Shown piece after piece: positions 60,762-61,834 of a stretch of DNA of 61,834 nt; the stretch's first letter is position 1, and every line of letters starts with the position of its first letter. A model generated the notes under the pieces. That model made no database searches, was not told the origin of the DNA, and saw only the letters and a list, made by a program, of their open reading frames with translations. Source of the stretch: Dichotomicrobium sp964466965 (lineage in GTDB: Bacteria > Pseudomonadota > Alphaproteobacteria > Rhizobiales > Rhodomicrobiaceae); assembly GCA_964466965.1 (NCBI GenBank), contig CAYXPZ010000002.1, positions 1 to 61,834 on the forward strand, in the 5' to 3' direction. The translations under genes were made by a program, and so were the position numbers.

Positions 60762-61769
60762 ATGAAAGTACTGCTGACGGGGGTCGCCGGTTTTATCGGC
60801 TTTCATGTAGCGAGGATGCTGCTGGATCGGGGCGATCAGGTCGCCGGCGTTGACAATCTGAACGACTACTATGATGTCCGGCTGAAGGAAGCCCGCCTGG
60901 CCCAGCTCGAAGGGCGCAACGGCTTTCACTTCATCCGCGCCGACCTCGCGGACCGCGAGGCAACCGCCGCAATATTTCTCGATGAACGCCCCAATCGCGT
61001 CGTCCATCTGGCCGCGCAGCCCGGCGTTCGCTACTCGCTCGAAAATCCTCACGCTTACGCGGACGCAAACATCGTCGGCCTGCTGAACGTGCTCGAAGGC
61101 TGCCGCTACGGCGAGGTCGAGCATCTCGTTTACGCCTCTTCGAGCTCTGTATATGGCGCCAACACCCAGATGCCGTTCAGCGTGCACCAGAACGTCGACC
61201 ATCCCCTGAGCCTTTACGCCGCGACCAAGAAGGCCGGGGAACTGATGGCTCATACCTATGCGCACCTGTACCAATTCCCGGTTACGGGCCTGCGCTTCTT
61301 TACTGTCTACGGGCCTTGGGGCCGACCGGACATGTCGCCATTTATCTTCACGAAAAAGATCATCGCGGGCGAGCCGATCGACGTGTTCAACCATGGCAAG
61401 CATGCGCGTGACTTCACCTATATTGACGACATCACCGAGGGCGTTATCCGAACGCTCGACCGTATCGCCGAACCCGATCCGGCGTGGGACAGCGCCGCGC
61501 CCGATCCGAGCACGTCAAACGCGCCCTACCGGCTCTACAACATCGGCAACAACCAGCCGGTGCCGTTGATGACCTATATCGAGACTATCGAGCGGGCGGT
61601 CGGCAAGGAGGCTGTCAAGAATTATCAGCCGATGCAGCCCGGCGACGTGCCGGAGACCTATGCGGACGTTGACGATTTGGCGCGCGATGTCGGCTTTCGG
61701 CCATCGACGCCGCTTGCGGAGGGCATTTCGCGCTTCGTGGCGTGGTACCGCGACTTTTATGGCGTCTGA
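60762..61769 (+). CDS. NAD-dependent epimerase, probable UDP-glucuronate 4-epimerase
   Basis: 335 aa from ATG 60762 (GAGG 4 nt upstream; adjacent GTG 60759). Extended SDR: LTGVAGFIGFHVA nucleotide motif, LAAQPGVRYSLENP, ASSSSVYGANTQMPF with the catalytic Ser, YAATKKAGELMAH (Tyr-x3-Lys) and RFFTVYGPWGRPDMSPFIFTK. The PDNLNDYYD-like loop (DNLNDYYDVRLK) is typical of UDP-GlcA 4-epimerases, giving UDP-galacturonate for surface polysaccharide. No other polysaccharide gene is in view. Confidence 0.9.
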   Translation: MKVLLTGVAGFIGFHVARMLLDRGDQVAGVDNLNDYYDVRLKEARLAQLEGRNGFHFIRADLADREATAAIFLDERPNRVVHLAAQPGVRYSLENPHAYADANIVGLLNVLEGCRYGEVEHLVYASSSSVYGANTQMPFSVHQNVDHPLSLYAATKKAGELMAHTYAHLYQFPVTGLRFFTVYGPWGRPDMSPFIFTKKIIAGEPIDVFNHGKHARDFTYIDDITEGVIRTLDRIAEPDPAWDSAAPDPSTSNAPYRLYNIGNNQPVPLMTYIETIERAVGKEAVKNYQPMQPGDVPETYADVDDLARDVGFRPSTPLAEGISRFVAWYRDFYGV

Positions 61770-61834
61770 AGCGTCGGTAGATTGCGCGCAACGCCGTCAT
61801 CCCGGGTGCGGTGCAGCACACAGTGATGCGCCGC

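Overview
The window is a GC-rich piece of an alphaproteobacterial chromosome, most probably Hyphomicrobiales (Rhizobiales) or a close relative. The evidence is the gene order: hemE-hemJ-rho facing a DUF299 kinase gene, then maf-aroE-coaE-dnaQ; the mnmE-mnmG-rsmG-parA-parB run; lgt-midA-pgeF with a lipoprotein gene and prs; a K+-insensitive hppA; and a repeat resembling a dispersed palindrome I associate with Rhizobiales. The genus cannot be fixed from the sequence. No phage, transposase or CRISPR array is visible. Nearly all genes are chromosomal housekeeping or metabolic genes, with a few accessory loci between them.

Layout. 1-770: 5' end of a 16S rRNA gene on the minus strand, with leader, boxA and promoter. 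1.1-6.9 kb: M23 peptidase, small secreted protein, thiL, hppA. 6.9-10.7 kb: haloacetate-dehalogenase-like hydrolase with an ArsR regulator, a RibB-type riboflavin enzyme with a degenerate second domain, a flavin reductase and a PLP-homeostasis gene. 10.9-15.2 kb: leuS, lptE, holA. 15.2-21 kb: parB, parA, rsmG, mnmG, mnmE. 21-26.5 kb: a thioredoxin-domain protein, then rho, hemJ and hemE. 26.5-27.0 kb: the divergent hemE/DUF299 intergenic region, the position of oriC in Caulobacter. Three parS-like sites lie 4-17 kb to its left. 27-31 kb: DUF299 kinase, maf, aroE, coaE, dnaQ, secB.

31-44.6 kb is more mixed: tRNA-Leu(UAA), small membrane and secreted proteins, a ceramidase-family protein, and a sulfolactate-degradation locus (comC divergent from suyA-suyB-slcC). 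SlcC and ComC would interconvert the sulfolactate enantiomers through sulfopyruvate, and SuyAB would split (R)-sulfolactate into pyruvate and sulfite. It also holds a beta-lactamase-fold hydrolase, a coiled-coil exported protein, MgtE, an HPF-like protein and an N-formylglutamate amidohydrolase-like gene. 44.9-51.6 kb: photolyase, a large uncharacterised membrane/coiled-coil protein, the 5-oxoprolinase operon pxpABC and a SOUL protein. 51.6-57.5 kb: prs, a lipoprotein, pgeF, midA, an FRG-domain gene wedged into the operon, and lgt. 57.6-61.8 kb: ubiK, a DUF4168 protein, an ECF-type sigma factor, a YbjN protein, proC and a UDP-glucuronate 4-epimerase-like gene.

The items most worth attention are the origin/centromere architecture, the sulfolactate module without a visible transporter, the RibB-X enzyme lacking its zinc cysteines, the dehalogenase-like enzyme with an altered halide pocket, the FRG-domain gene inside the lgt operon, the short leader ORF made by a 14-bp tandem duplication in front of pxpA, and a cluster of dyad repeats between two convergent genes.
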